In this document: piece after piece, positions 35,427 through 44,651 of the stretch | Layout: each line of letters begins with the position of its first letter | How positions within the stretch are numbered: position 1 is the stretch's first letter | Origin: Peptostreptococcus russellii | GTDB taxonomy: Bacteria > Bacillota > Clostridia > Peptostreptococcales > Peptostreptococcaceae | Assembly: GCF_003012055.1 (NCBI RefSeq) | Contig: NZ_JYGE01000005.1 | Coordinates: forward strand, 1-64,000 | DNA length: 64,000 bases | Direction of reading: 5' to 3' | Program-made: the position numbers and the translations under genes | The notes under the pieces: generated by a model | The model's database searches: none | What the model was told of the DNA's origin: nothing | The model's input: the letters and a program-made list of their open reading frames with translations, nothing else

Positions 35427-35999
35427 ATGACAGAAAAAACTATGAAAATGAATAAAACATTTGATGTGAAGTCAATGGTTCTATGCTCATTATTTGCATC
35501 ATTATCTTGTATAGGTGCTTTTATACAGATACCTCTTCCCAACTCGGACTACTTTACTTTACAATATTTATTTGTAATGTTAACAGGAATGTTATTAGGA
35601 TCAAAAAGAGCTTTAATATCTATTTCAAGCTATGTTTTTATGGGACTAATTGGTTTACCAGTATTTGCAGCAGGTGGCGGAATCGGCTATCTACTAAAAC
35701 CTACTTTCGGATATCTTCTTGGATTTATCTTGTCTGCATATCTTGTAGGCTATCTATGCGAAAAATTAAATGCTAATAGTTTTTCTAAATTTTTTATATC
35801 AGGTCTGTCAGGATTTTTAGTAATATATATAGTCGGATTCGCTTATAAGTATATGATTTTAAACTTCTACTTATCTTTTAAAATCCCTTTTATAGCTATT
35901 TTACTATCTGCATTTCCAATTGATATGCCAGGTGATTTTATAATGACTATTCTAGCATCTATATTGGCTGTAAAAATTAAAAGGGTGGTGAAAATATAA
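35427..35999 (+). CDS. bioY: Biotin transporter substrate-binding component BioY
   Basis: A 190-residue S-component with about six helices, with the BioY motifs IGAFIQIPLPNSDYFTLQYLFVMLTGMLLGSKRALIS, GGGIGYLLKPTFGYLLGF and FPIDMPGDFIMTILASI. It works alone or with a shared ECF module not in this window. It overlaps the following bioB-bioD gene and lies under a BirA-type operator, which supports biotin rather than another vitamin. Confidence 0.94.
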   Translation: MTEKTMKMNKTFDVKSMVLCSLFASLSCIGAFIQIPLPNSDYFTLQYLFVMLTGMLLGSKRALISISSYVFMGLIGLPVFAAGGGIGYLLKPTFGYLLGFILSAYLVGYLCEKLNANSFSKFFISGLSGFLVIYIVGFAYKYMILNFYLSFKIPFIAILLSAFPIDMPGDFIMTILASILAVKIKRVVKI

Positions 36000-37705
36000 T
36001 GAGTATGGAAATAGAAAGAGCTAACCTAAAAACAGTTGAAATTAAAAATATGATTTTAAACGGCTACAAGTTAGAGTTAAAAGATTTACAGTATCTAAAA
36101 ATAGCCGACTTGGATTTACTATCAAGTTGTGCTAAAGAAATAAAGGAGTTTTTTTCTTCTACAAATTTTGAACTTTGTACCATTATCAATGCAAAGAGCG
36201 GCAAGTGCAGTGAAGATTGTAGTTTTTGTGCACAATCATCATACTATGACACAGATATAGAAAGCTATGATTTACTTGATAATAAAGATATTCTAAAGTC
36301 TGCCATTGATAATTATGAAAATGGAGTCAATAGATTTTCTATAGTGACATCAGGTAGAAAGTTATCTGATTCTGACCTTGAAATATCTTGCAAAAGCTTC
36401 GAGATGATATCTTCCCTTTGCCCTATAGAACTTTGTTCATCAAATGGACTTTTAAACTTTGAGCAACTAAAAAAACTAAAAGATTCAGGTGTAAGCAGAT
36501 ACCACAATAACCTTGAAAGCTCAAGATCATTTTTTCCAAATATATGTAGCACACATAGCTATGATGAAAAAATAGAAACTATAAAAGCAGCTCAAAAGGC
36601 AGGATTATCTGTCTGTAGCGGACTTATCTTTGGATTAGGTGAATCAATTGATGATAGAATTGATGCAGCCTTCACTCTAAGAGACTTAAACGTTGATTCT
36701 ATACCTATAAATTTATTAAATCCTATAAAAAATACGCCCTTAGCTAATAATAAAATCTTGGAATATGACGATTTTAAAAGGTCTCTTGCAATTTATAGAT
36801 TTATATTAGCAGATAAAAATATAAGGTTGGCAGGAGGCAGAGTCTTGCTTCCAGATAAGGGTAAATCCGCTATAGAATGTGGTGTGGACTCTATGATTTC
36901 TGGAGAAATGTTGACAACTTCAGGTATAAAAACATCTGAAGATATCAATATGCTTCACTCCCTTGGGTTATCAGTGAAAAGTAACAATACAAATCTGGAT
37001 ATAGATCATATAGATAATATTTCTGAAGTTCTTTTAAAAGTCGAAAATAATGAAAAAGATAGCCTCAAGTCAAGTTCCAATTCTATATTTATAAGTGGAA
37101 CAAATACTGATATTGGCAAAACCTTTATAAGTAGCAAGATAGTAAATATACTTTCAAGTAAAAATATCTCTACCATCTACTATAAAGCAATACTTAGTGG
37201 TGCTTATGGCGACTCAGATAATTTGATAGCTGGCGACTGTCAGTATCTAGTTGAAAACTCTCATTTGAAAGAAAGTGCGAATGAACTAGTAAGCTATGTT
37301 TTTAAAGAAAGCTACTCTCCACACTTAGCCGCAAAAGTAAATAACTGCCATATAGAAGTCGAAAAGATATTGAATGATTTTAAAAACATTACAGAAAATA
37401 TGGACTATTGTGTTATAGAAGGTTGTGGTGGAATAGTTTGTACACTTTATGAATACAAAGATACACTATTTATGCAAACAGATTTAATAAAAGAGCTTAA
37501 TACTGATGTCTTACTAGTAAGTCCAAGTGGTCTCGGCTCTATAAATGCTGCTATTAGCTCATATGAACACTGTATAAATAATGGTATTTCTGTTAGAGCT
37601 ATTATTATGAATAACTTTGATAGACACAATATTATTCATATAAATAATAAAAAAATGATTGAAAAAATAAGTAAACTTAGAGTATTTTTTATGGAAGAAG
37701 AATGA
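35999..37705 (+). CDS. Fused biotin synthase / dethiobiotin synthetase (BioB-BioD)
   Basis: A 568-residue fusion. Residues about 45-330 are radical-SAM biotin synthase (Cys70, 74, 77 in GKCSEDCSFCAQS; RYHNNLE; VCSGLIFGLGE; IRLAGGR). Residues about 362-568 are dethiobiotin synthetase (P-loop SGTNTDIGKTF; YYKAILSG; ESYSPHLAA; EGCGG). One frame runs through, with a linker near 335-360. BioD closes the ureido ring and BioB inserts sulfur, so the product catalyses the last two biotin steps. In BioB, Ser114 replaces the Cys that ligates the auxiliary Fe-S cluster (Cys97 in E. coli), while Cys146, Cys206 and Arg276 are kept. The start overlaps the bioY stop. Confidence 0.93.
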   Translation: MSMEIERANLKTVEIKNMILNGYKLELKDLQYLKIADLDLLSSCAKEIKEFFSSTNFELCTIINAKSGKCSEDCSFCAQSSYYDTDIESYDLLDNKDILKSAIDNYENGVNRFSIVTSGRKLSDSDLEISCKSFEMISSLCPIELCSSNGLLNFEQLKKLKDSGVSRYHNNLESSRSFFPNICSTHSYDEKIETIKAAQKAGLSVCSGLIFGLGESIDDRIDAAFTLRDLNVDSIPINLLNPIKNTPLANNKILEYDDFKRSLAIYRFILADKNIRLAGGRVLLPDKGKSAIECGVDSMISGEMLTTSGIKTSEDINMLHSLGLSVKSNNTNLDIDHIDNISEVLLKVENNEKDSLKSSSNSIFISGTNTDIGKTFISSKIVNILSSKNISTIYYKAILSGAYGDSDNLIAGDCQYLVENSHLKESANELVSYVFKESYSPHLAAKVNNCHIEVEKILNDFKNITENMDYCVIEGCGGIVCTLYEYKDTLFMQTDLIKELNTDVLLVSPSGLGSINAAISSYEHCINNGISVRAIIMNNFDRHNIIHINNKKMIEKISKLRVFFMEEE

Positions 37706-37711
37706 TAAACC

Positions 37712-37754
37712 AATAATAAAAAGCCATCTACTAAAGTGATGGCTTTTTATTATT
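37712..37754 (+). terminator. Terminator of the biotin operon
   Basis: A 17-bp stem (aataataaaaagccatc/gatggctttttattatt) with a 9-base loop. Confidence 0.9.
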
Positions 37755-37811
37755 TATAGAACATACAAAATATATCAAGTATATAATATTTTTATATAGA
37801 ACTAGATTTAT

Positions 37812-38375
37812 TTAAACTATTTTACTACTTAAGCTTTTATATAGGCCAGATAGATATTCCTCCATCTCTTCTATTGAATCAATAAATACTAGCTTTTTAT
37901 TATTTTCTTCACTCAAAAATCCTTCGTCAGCCATTTTTATGAATTGACTTTTCAAATCTTCATAAAATCCATCGATATTTAAAATAATACAAGGATTAGA
38001 AATTCTTCCTATCATAGACCAAGATAAAACTTCTGATACTTCTTCTAATGTTCCCAATCCACCAGGAAGTGCTATATATAGATCTCCATTTTCAATCATT
38101 ATTTTTTTTCTCTCACTCATATTTTCAACCTTAATTAATTGAGTAACTCCTGAGTGTGCAGCTTCAATATCTGATAAAAATTCTGGCCTAACCCCCAAAA
38201 CCTTTCCTCCATTTTCTAGTACAGTATCTGCAATTACACCCATTAAGCCTGATGCTCCACCACCATATAATAAGCTATGATCATTTTTGCATATCCACTT
38301 AGCTAATTCTATTGCTGAACTTCTATACTTTTTATTGCTTCCCATATTCGATCCACAATACACTGTTATATTCAT
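37812..38375 (-). CDS. LOG family protein
   Basis: A 187-residue lysine-decarboxylase-like Rossmann protein with the LOG signature LPGGLGTLEEVSEVLSW and the N-terminal VYCGSNMGSNKKY...LLYGGGASGLMGVIAD. Homologues cleave nucleoside 5'-monophosphates such as cytokinin ribotides to the free base plus ribose 5-phosphate; the bacterial substrate is often AMP-like. Not a true lysine decarboxylase. Monocistronic. The 330-base spacer on its 5' side (38376-38709) is pyrimidine-rich and gene-free. Confidence 0.92.
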   Translation of the reverse strand: MNITVYCGSNMGSNKKYRSSAIELAKWICKNDHSLLYGGGASGLMGVIADTVLENGGKVLGVRPEFLSDIEAAHSGVTQLIKVENMSERKKIMIENGDLYIALPGGLGTLEEVSEVLSWSMIGRISNPCIILNIDGFYEDLKSQFIKMADEGFLSEENNKKLVFIDSIEEMEEYLSGLYKSLSSKIV

Positions 38376-38709
38376 AGTATTTCCTCCTAATAGTATCTAT
38401 TTTTTATATTATTAATCTAACTTTATATCTATATTACTATATGATTCTTATTTATTCCTATCTTTACTGTTTTTACTTCTTTTCATCTTTTACACCTTTA
38501 TACTTTTACTATTTTTTACTTCTTTTCATCTTTATTTTCTATCTTTTATATATTTATTATCTTCATTATTTTTACGGTTTTTACTTCTTTATATACTTCA
38601 TATCTTTATTGCTTTATAGAATTCTTATTTTTATATCTTTAGCTAGTATAATCAATAAAATATACTCGATTTATAAAATAAATCCACAAGTTTTTTAACT
38701 ATAAAGCTA
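38376..38709. other. Pyrimidine-rich spacer with short direct repeats
   Basis: ttttacttcttttcatcttt occurs twice (near 38471 and 38515), with a third partial copy further on. The plus-strand open frame across it (38441-38698) encodes only Tyr/Phe/Ile repeats and is not considered real. Confidence 0.5.
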
Positions 38710-40569
38710 TTATGGTAATAATTTATCCTCTAGATTTCTTACAAATGATGATAAAATCAAATCATTACTTGTCAACTTTGAGTTTTCACTTACTGCCTCT
38801 TTCACTTCTAATGGATAGTCTGTAATTATTCCATCTACATCCATTTTAGAAAATTTATCTATAGATTCTTGAGTATTTACAGTCCAAACTATGACTTTTT
38901 TACCCTTTTTATGTAGTTTTTTTATATTGCTATCTGTAGCTTCTCTTTCTTCCATAATCATATAGTCAGCATCTACACTTCCATAGTTTCCTAACTTTAT
39001 AAAGTATATTAAACCTGTATCAAAAGTAGAGTCCTTATTTTCTATATACTCTATATCTCTTATATTCAAAGAGGTAAAAAATACCTGTTTTTTCATTCCT
39101 TTTTTTCTTACAAGTTCCATCAAGTCATCTATCATCTCATGATCTATACCTTCTTTTAATTCTAGATTTATTTTTATTTTATTTTTACAAACATCCAAAA
39201 CCTCTTCAATCCTAGGTACTTTCTCACCAGCATACCTCTGTGAAACTCTTCTTCCTATATCTAAGGTCTCTATCTGAGAATAATTTAAGTCAGACACCTT
39301 TTTATTTATAAAATAAGGCTTCTCATATGAAACCCTCTCGAAAGTTTTATCGTGATTTAATACGTACTTTCTATCTTTAGTTCTTTGAACATCTATTTCT
39401 ATATAATCTATATTGTTATCTATTGACTTTTTAATGGCACTAATACTATTTTCAGGTGTACCTACTCCATATCCCCTATGCCCATATATTTTTATATGAT
39501 TATTATATCCTATTATCTCTCTTGTAAATATTCCCATAGTCATTGAATACAATAATAAAGCCGTTAAAGCAATTGCAATAAGAGTTTTTTTCTTATGAAG
39601 TATATTATCCAACATAGATTTTTTTGTTTTTTCTGCAATTTTAGGATACTCTATATCTTTAGGATCTATCAACTTATAGAATAGTTTTGTTACATAATAA
39701 CATTCAAAAGGTACTAACAATATTGATATAATTAATATACCAAAGTTTTGAATTTGTAAAAGAGCAATCATTATTATTCTAGAAAGATAACCATCTAAGT
39801 TTAATTGTCCAGATATTTTCACTATAAGAGTGAGCCATATAAATAAAACAATAGAAGATATTAAGGCTGTAACTATCAACATAACAGCAAGTTCTTTTAA
39901 AACAGTTTTTCTATTTTCTTTAAATAATTTAGAACTTGCCTTTATAGCTTCATTTGCCTTCATATTATTTATTATCATATAGTTAAATGTAAAGATAAAC
40001 TTCAAACTAACATATATTAAAAGTATAATACCTATACTGTATATAATTGTATATAGCGTATTTTGATCTATCTCACTCATAATGAAGTTTGGCATATCAA
40101 AACCTTTTAAAAAGCTAAGTTTAAATCCAACTCCAGACATAGGTGCCATAAAAATCACATATAAAAGAATAATTATCCCACCAACTGATAACATTCTGGG
40201 CAAAAGTCTTATATTATACTTTAATATCTCCCAATAACTAGACTCCTTATAATTAGCCTCTATCTTTGAACTTATAGTAATATATCCTCCAATTTCAATA
40301 ATAATCTCTAAAACTACTATTAAAAATAAAAATAAGAGAAAAATTGCTCCAGAAGGTGTCAGCATAAATTTCAATATATCTCCATTTGTAAATACTACGC
40401 TTCCATCTTTTTGAATTAAATATCCACTTAATAAACCATATATAGGTATAATTATAATAGATAAAAGACCTCTTGTAATAATTTGATATTTCAAAAATTT
40501 CTTTATATTAACAGTAAATTTCCCCACCAATTTTATATAATCCTTCAGCATATTAAAAATATCTCTCAC
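38710..40569 (-). CDS. Membrane-anchored glycerophosphodiester phosphodiesterase
   Basis: A 619-residue protein. The N-terminal approximately 340 residues contain about seven helices like the GPDPase membrane domain. A further helix (343-360) is followed by an extracytoplasmic GDPD TIM-barrel (about 368-600) with catalytic YGHRGYGVGTPENS, metal ligands EIDVQRTKDRKYVLNHD and INLELKEG. It hydrolyses glycerophosphodiesters, possibly lipoteichoic acid or phospholipid turnover products. No terminator or partner gene is obvious. Confidence 0.92.
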   Translation of the reverse strand: MRDIFNMLKDYIKLVGKFTVNIKKFLKYQIITRGLLSIIIIPIYGLLSGYLIQKDGSVVFTNGDILKFMLTPSGAIFLLFLFLIVVLEIIIEIGGYITISSKIEANYKESSYWEILKYNIRLLPRMLSVGGIIILLYVIFMAPMSGVGFKLSFLKGFDMPNFIMSEIDQNTLYTIIYSIGIILLIYVSLKFIFTFNYMIINNMKANEAIKASSKLFKENRKTVLKELAVMLIVTALISSIVLFIWLTLIVKISGQLNLDGYLSRIIMIALLQIQNFGILIISILLVPFECYYVTKLFYKLIDPKDIEYPKIAEKTKKSMLDNILHKKKTLIAIALTALLLYSMTMGIFTREIIGYNNHIKIYGHRGYGVGTPENSISAIKKSIDNNIDYIEIDVQRTKDRKYVLNHDKTFERVSYEKPYFINKKVSDLNYSQIETLDIGRRVSQRYAGEKVPRIEEVLDVCKNKIKINLELKEGIDHEMIDDLMELVRKKGMKKQVFFTSLNIRDIEYIENKDSTFDTGLIYFIKLGNYGSVDADYMIMEEREATDSNIKKLHKKGKKVIVWTVNTQESIDKFSKMDVDGIITDYPLEVKEAVSENSKLTSNDLILSSFVRNLEDKLLP

Positions 40570-41130
40570 CTCCTAAAATATACTCAACAAATTGTTGGCC
40601 TAAATTTTTTAGACTTACTAATTGTATTATACTACTTTATAAATATCTTTCAAATAATAATAGCTATATATTTAATCTATATCGCTATTTTTAGTTTTTT
40701 TTATGAATTTCTTTATTTTTTCTTTATTTTTTTCATTTACTGTCTATCTAGATATTAACTATATCTTTTACTTATTTTTATTTGCTCTTTATTTATCTAT
40801 TGACTATACATTTCACTTATTTTTTTCTTTTCCGTATATCTAGTCTTATTATACATTTTACTTATTTTTTCCATATACCTAGACTGACTATATATTTTAT
40901 TGATTTTTAACTTGTTTTTATTTTACTATCTCTCTAGATATTAACTATGTATTTTATTAATTTTTTACTTATTTAATATTCCGTTTATAGTAAAGTGTTT
41001 TTTTAAATATACACTTTAAAAGAAAACTCTTTAGTATATTTTTTCTTCATATACTTTGTATACAATATACTTTTTTGAATAGTATATCTTTAATATAGCC
41101 CTTAAAGCCTTTAAACAGCTTAAAAAATCC
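40570..41130. repeat. T-rich spacer with degenerate 40-50-bp repeats
   Basis: Copies of a motif like CTAGA(N)ttaactatattTTTTACTTATTTTT recur near 40745, 40797, 40840, 40878 and 40928, diverged from each other. No gene is seen. The frame at 40483-40758 is a shadow. Confidence 0.5.
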
Positions 41131-41158
41131 TTGTATAATATCTCTTTTCTGCTATAAT
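41131..41158 (+). promoter_or_regulatory. lrgAB promoter
   Basis: TTGTAT (41131-41136), a 16-base spacer and TATAAT (41153-41158), about 95 bases upstream of lrgA. Confidence 0.6.
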
Positions 41159-41209
41159 AAAGATGTTGCATTTTAGAGAATGTACAACTAAAAAATTAAT
41201 TTATATTAA

Positions 41210-41238
41210 ATTTGGCTATTTTGCCAAATATTTTTTAT
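41210..41238 (+). terminator. Terminator-like hairpin in the lrgAB leader
   Basis: A 7-bp stem ATTTGGC/GCCAAAT followed by atttttta, ending immediately before the lrgA ribosome binding site (AAAAGGAG). It could attenuate transcription or regulate translation; the stem is short. Confidence 0.4.
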
Positions 41239-41254
41239 TGTAAAAGGAGAATTT

Positions 41255-41611
41255 ATGAAGTATTTAAAACAATTTGCTATAGTAATTGTGATTACATTCA
41301 TAGGAGAAGCTCTTAATCAAATTCTACCTCTTCCTATACCTGCGAGTATATATGGATTGGTGATTATGTTAACAGCACTTATGACTAAAATATTACCTGT
41401 AGAGAAAGTTAAAGATGTGGGTAAAATGCTTATTCAAACTATGCCTATCATGTTTATACCAGCTGGGGTTGGATTGATTACGGCTTGGGATAAATTGGGA
41501 CCTATCATATTACCTGTTACTGTAATTACTTTTATATCTACCGTTGTTGTAATGGTAGTGTCTGGAAAGTTTACAGAAACTCTAATAAAAAATAACGAAA
41601 AGAGTAATTAA
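41255..41611 (+). CDS. lrgA: CidA/LrgA family holin-like protein
   Basis: A 118-residue protein with four hydrophobic segments. LrgA-type motifs are IGEALNQILPLPIPASIYGLVIML and MLIQTMPIMFIPAGVGLITAWD. The family modulates murein hydrolase activity and autolysis and exports small metabolites such as pyruvate in some species. RBS AAAAGGAGAATTTATG. It lies 30 bases before lrgB. Confidence 0.92.
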   Translation: MKYLKQFAIVIVITFIGEALNQILPLPIPASIYGLVIMLTALMTKILPVEKVKDVGKMLIQTMPIMFIPAGVGLITAWDKLGPIILPVTVITFISTVVVMVVSGKFTETLIKNNEKSN

Positions 41612-41641
41612 TTTTCATTTAAACTTTAGGAGGTTTTATAA

Positions 41642-42334
41642 ATGAAAGAACAAATAGTAAACTCTGTATTTTTTGGTGCTGCTATTACTTTAGTAGCCTT
41701 TTATATAGGGGATCTTTTAAAAAAGAAATTCAAACATCCACTTGCAAATCCACTATTGATAGCACAAGTCGCAATCATATGTGTTTTATTATTATTTAAG
41801 ATAGACTTTAATTCATATAACAATGGAGCCAAATATATTAGTTTTTTCTTGACTCCAGCAACAGTATGCCTTGCCATACCTTTGTATGAAGAGCTACAAC
41901 ACTTGAAAGATAATTGGATTGCAATTATGGCAGGAATAGTTTCGGGAATGTTGTCTAGTGCTGCTACTATACTTGCACTCTCTCTTATTTTTAGCCTGAA
42001 TCACCAAGAGTATGTTACACTTCTTCCAAAATCGATTACAGTCGCAATTGGTATGGGTGTTTCAGAAGAATTAAAGGGCATCGTTTCTATTACAATTGCA
42101 GTGATAATAATAACTGGAATTATTGGTAATGTTGTAGGAGAGTTCGTTCTTGATAAGTTCAATATAAAGCATCCAATAGCAAAAGGAGTTGCTTACGGGT
42201 CTTCATCTCATGCACTTGGAACGGCTAAAGCTATGGAAATCGGCGAGTTAGAAGGAGCTATTAGCAGCTTGTCCTTGGCAGTCTCTGGAGTATTGACTGT
42301 CGGCGTTGCATCTATATTTGCAAATTTCTTATAG
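41642..42334 (+). CDS. lrgB: LrgB family protein
   Basis: A 230-residue multi-helix protein with the LrgB motifs FFLTPATVCLAIPLYEELQHLKDNW, LPKSITVAIGMGVSEELKG and AYGSSSHALGTAKAMEIGELEGAISSLSLAVSGVLT. It is the partner of LrgA at the membrane. RBS AGGAGGTTTTATAAATG. A terminator follows. Confidence 0.94.
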   Translation: MKEQIVNSVFFGAAITLVAFYIGDLLKKKFKHPLANPLLIAQVAIICVLLLFKIDFNSYNNGAKYISFFLTPATVCLAIPLYEELQHLKDNWIAIMAGIVSGMLSSAATILALSLIFSLNHQEYVTLLPKSITVAIGMGVSEELKGIVSITIAVIIITGIIGNVVGEFVLDKFNIKHPIAKGVAYGSSSHALGTAKAMEIGELEGAISSLSLAVSGVLTVGVASIFANFL

Positions 42335-42448
42335 ACTAATTTTTACTTCTTAAATTTATATAAAGAAGAATAGATGCTAATATATAATCTAAAGCTAATA
42401 AAAAGACTGTTTATATCTATTTAAACTTTAGATAATTTCTTTAAAAAC

Positions 42449-42497
42449 AAACAATGTACTTTAGCATAAAACTTGCTATTTTGTACATTGTTTTTTT
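42449..42497 (+). terminator. Terminator of lrgAB
   Basis: The outer stem AAACAATGTAC/GTACATTGTTT with an inner TAGCA/TGCTA pairing, followed by T5. Confidence 0.8.
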
Positions 42498-42736
42498 GTG
42501 CTATAATTATTTTATTCTAGGGTATAAAAGAACTATATAGCAAATAAAATCAATCTATTTGCCATATAAAGCCTTAAACAATTTATTCAAATTTTAAATT
42601 TGCTTTATTCTTTAGTTATTTACTTTTTCAAAAAATACTAGGCTTTAATATTTTTTGATTATAAAGGCTCTAATAACTTGAAGTTTGTTTTTTAAAATTA
42701 GAATCTTAAATATATAATTTAAAAGGAATTTATATT

Positions 42737-44104
42737 ATGAAAATAAAAAAGAAAATATTACTAACTGTATCAGTTCTTATACTTCCGATACTATTTCTAT
42801 CTGCTTGTAATGATAGTAAAACAGAAGTAAATATCTATTCAACAACAGATATGCACAGCCATTTCCCAGATAGCCTTAAAAATTATCTTTCAACAATTGA
42901 TAGAGATAAATCACTTCTTATAGATTGTGGAGATATGACAGATATTCAAACACAAGATGATAGCCAGTGGTCAAGTGGCGTAAAAGAATATGGTTATTTA
43001 ACAGAATTTAACGGACGAGTTGTAGAGAAAGTATCTGAACCATCAGTTGGGATTCCGCCAATCGGCAAAAATATGGCCGATGAAAAATATGATATGGCTA
43101 CACTTGGAAATCACGAATTCTATACAACACCAGATAAATTTAAAGAACTAATTGATAGTTTTAACAAGGCTGGACTTCCACTTATGTCTGCCAATACATT
43201 CTTCACAAAGGAATTTGCCAAAACAAAAGCTGATCAAAGAGTGTCTGATCCTTATCTTATAAAAAATATACACACAGATGATGGAGATATCAAGATTGCC
43301 ATAATAGCTGTGACAACAAATACTATAAACGACGAAGAGCCTTTTAAAGATGGTAAGGTTGTACTTGATGAAAATGTATATATTCAAAATGATCCTTATT
43401 TCAAGGGCAAGGTTTATATGACAGATATAGTAGAGGAAAGTATCAAAATTTCCAAAGAAGTAAAAGAAAAAGAAAATCCAGATATGATTATTCTTGCAGC
43501 TCATACAGGTGAACAGCCTAAAAAACCTAGACATTCTGGAAATAGAATACAAGAACTTGCTAAAAAAGTTCCAAATATCGACTTGATAGTTGCTGGACAT
43601 ACTCATACATTTATAGATGAGCATGAATATGAAGGGCCAAATGGTAAGAAGGTTATCGTTACTCAGGGAGGAAACCACGCAAAAGGTATAACAAAAACAA
43701 CTGTTAACTTTGAAAAGAAAAAAGATAAATGGGCTGTTAGCTCACTTACTTCCAAGGCTGAAAAGTTCAAAGCTAATAAAAACGATATAGAAGATGATGC
43801 TTTTGTCCCTGATACTCCAGAAAAAATGAAGAGGATAAACTTTCAAGAAATAGATAAAGCTCAATACTTAAAGATGAAGAAAAAAAAGCCAAATATCTTG
43901 CTAGATATTGTTGTGATTTCTGATAAAAAAATCACTTTACCTAAAGACTTAGATATCGAGTTGCGTAATGAATATGAAACACCAAAGGATAATCAATATC
44001 TCTACTATCTATATACAAAAGATTATTCTACGGCAAAAAAAATAATGGAAAAGTATGATATTTACACAAAAGATAGAGTCTCAGAAAATAAAGAAATAAG
44101 ATAA
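42737..44104 (+). CDS. Metallophosphatase lipoprotein (5'-nucleotidase-like)
   Basis: A 455-residue protein. The signal peptide with lipobox (LPILFLSAC, Cys near 24) indicates a membrane-anchored lipoprotein. The calcineurin-like phosphatase motifs occur in order: TTDMHSHF, DCGDMTD, LGNHEFY, AAHTGE and AGHTHTF (about 35-290). The remaining C-terminal part does not show the full 5'-nucleotidase C-terminal domain, so nucleotidase activity is uncertain. A signal-sequence hydrolase of UDP-sugars or cyclic nucleotides is also possible. Confidence 0.87.
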   Translation: MKIKKKILLTVSVLILPILFLSACNDSKTEVNIYSTTDMHSHFPDSLKNYLSTIDRDKSLLIDCGDMTDIQTQDDSQWSSGVKEYGYLTEFNGRVVEKVSEPSVGIPPIGKNMADEKYDMATLGNHEFYTTPDKFKELIDSFNKAGLPLMSANTFFTKEFAKTKADQRVSDPYLIKNIHTDDGDIKIAIIAVTTNTINDEEPFKDGKVVLDENVYIQNDPYFKGKVYMTDIVEESIKISKEVKEKENPDMIILAAHTGEQPKKPRHSGNRIQELAKKVPNIDLIVAGHTHTFIDEHEYEGPNGKKVIVTQGGNHAKGITKTTVNFEKKKDKWAVSSLTSKAEKFKANKNDIEDDAFVPDTPEKMKRINFQEIDKAQYLKMKKKKPNILLDIVVISDKKITLPKDLDIELRNEYETPKDNQYLYYLYTKDYSTAKKIMEKYDIYTKDRVSENKEIR

Positions 44105-44106
44105 AT

Positions 44107-44142
44107 AAAAATACCCAGAGCTAAATAGCTCTGGGTATTTTT
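44107..44142. terminator. Terminator after metallophosphatase gene
   Basis: Stem AAAATACCCAGAGCT/AGCTCTGGGTATTTT with loop AAAT and a T6 tail. It also abuts the stop of the convergent small gene. Confidence 0.9.
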
Positions 44143-44351
44143 TAGTCCATTTTTTTAGCCTTACTTCTACTATAAAGTGCAACCACTAAGGATAATAGTC
44201 CAATAGCTATTACATCTCTTGTCTGTGAAATATTTTTACTTCCAACATAAGTCATAATAGCCAATGCGGCCATACCAGTTGTAAAGCTAATCCACCTATT
44301 ATACTTTCTTGTCCAATAGGCTTTATCTCTGTTTTTTTTCTTTAATCTCAT
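44142..44351 (-). CDS. Small two-helix membrane protein, unknown
   Basis: A 69-residue protein. A basic N-terminus (MRLKKKNRDKAYWTRKYNRW) precedes two hydrophobic segments (about 22-38 and 46-61) and a basic tail (SRSKAKKMD). RBS AAAAGGTGAGAAAATG supports it as a real gene. No family recognised. The 300-base stretch 44352-44651 downstream of the CoA-transferase stop shows no feature. Confidence 0.6.
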   Translation of the reverse strand: MRLKKKNRDKAYWTRKYNRWISFTTGMAALAIMTYVGSKNISQTRDVIAIGLLSLVVALYSRSKAKKMD

Positions 44352-44651
44352 TTTCTCACCTTTTCATTATAATAGCTCTCTTATAATTATATTATACAAG
44401 ATATATTTATATTCTTCTATATCTTTATAGTTATCTCTAAAAAGCAACTTGAAGTTTTAAGTCTATTATAAACTAACTCTCTATAGTTTCAGTTAATCTC
44501 TTGCTTAAAGTAAAGATCTATCAAGTATTATTAACTCCAAACGCTCCAAATTCCAAATTGCTCCACAAAAAATTGCTATCTAATTTAAATACTTTATAGC
44601 CTAAAATAACAGATAATAATCCTTCTAATTTATATAATCCTTGATTTTTAA

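Noticed and set aside
38441-38698. 85-residue Tyr/Phe/Ile frame
   Set aside because: Pyrimidine-rich repeats without an RBS.
43148-43678. 176-residue antisense frame in the metallophosphatase gene
   Set aside because: Shadow of a well-supported gene; Cys/Phe/Ile-biased composition.
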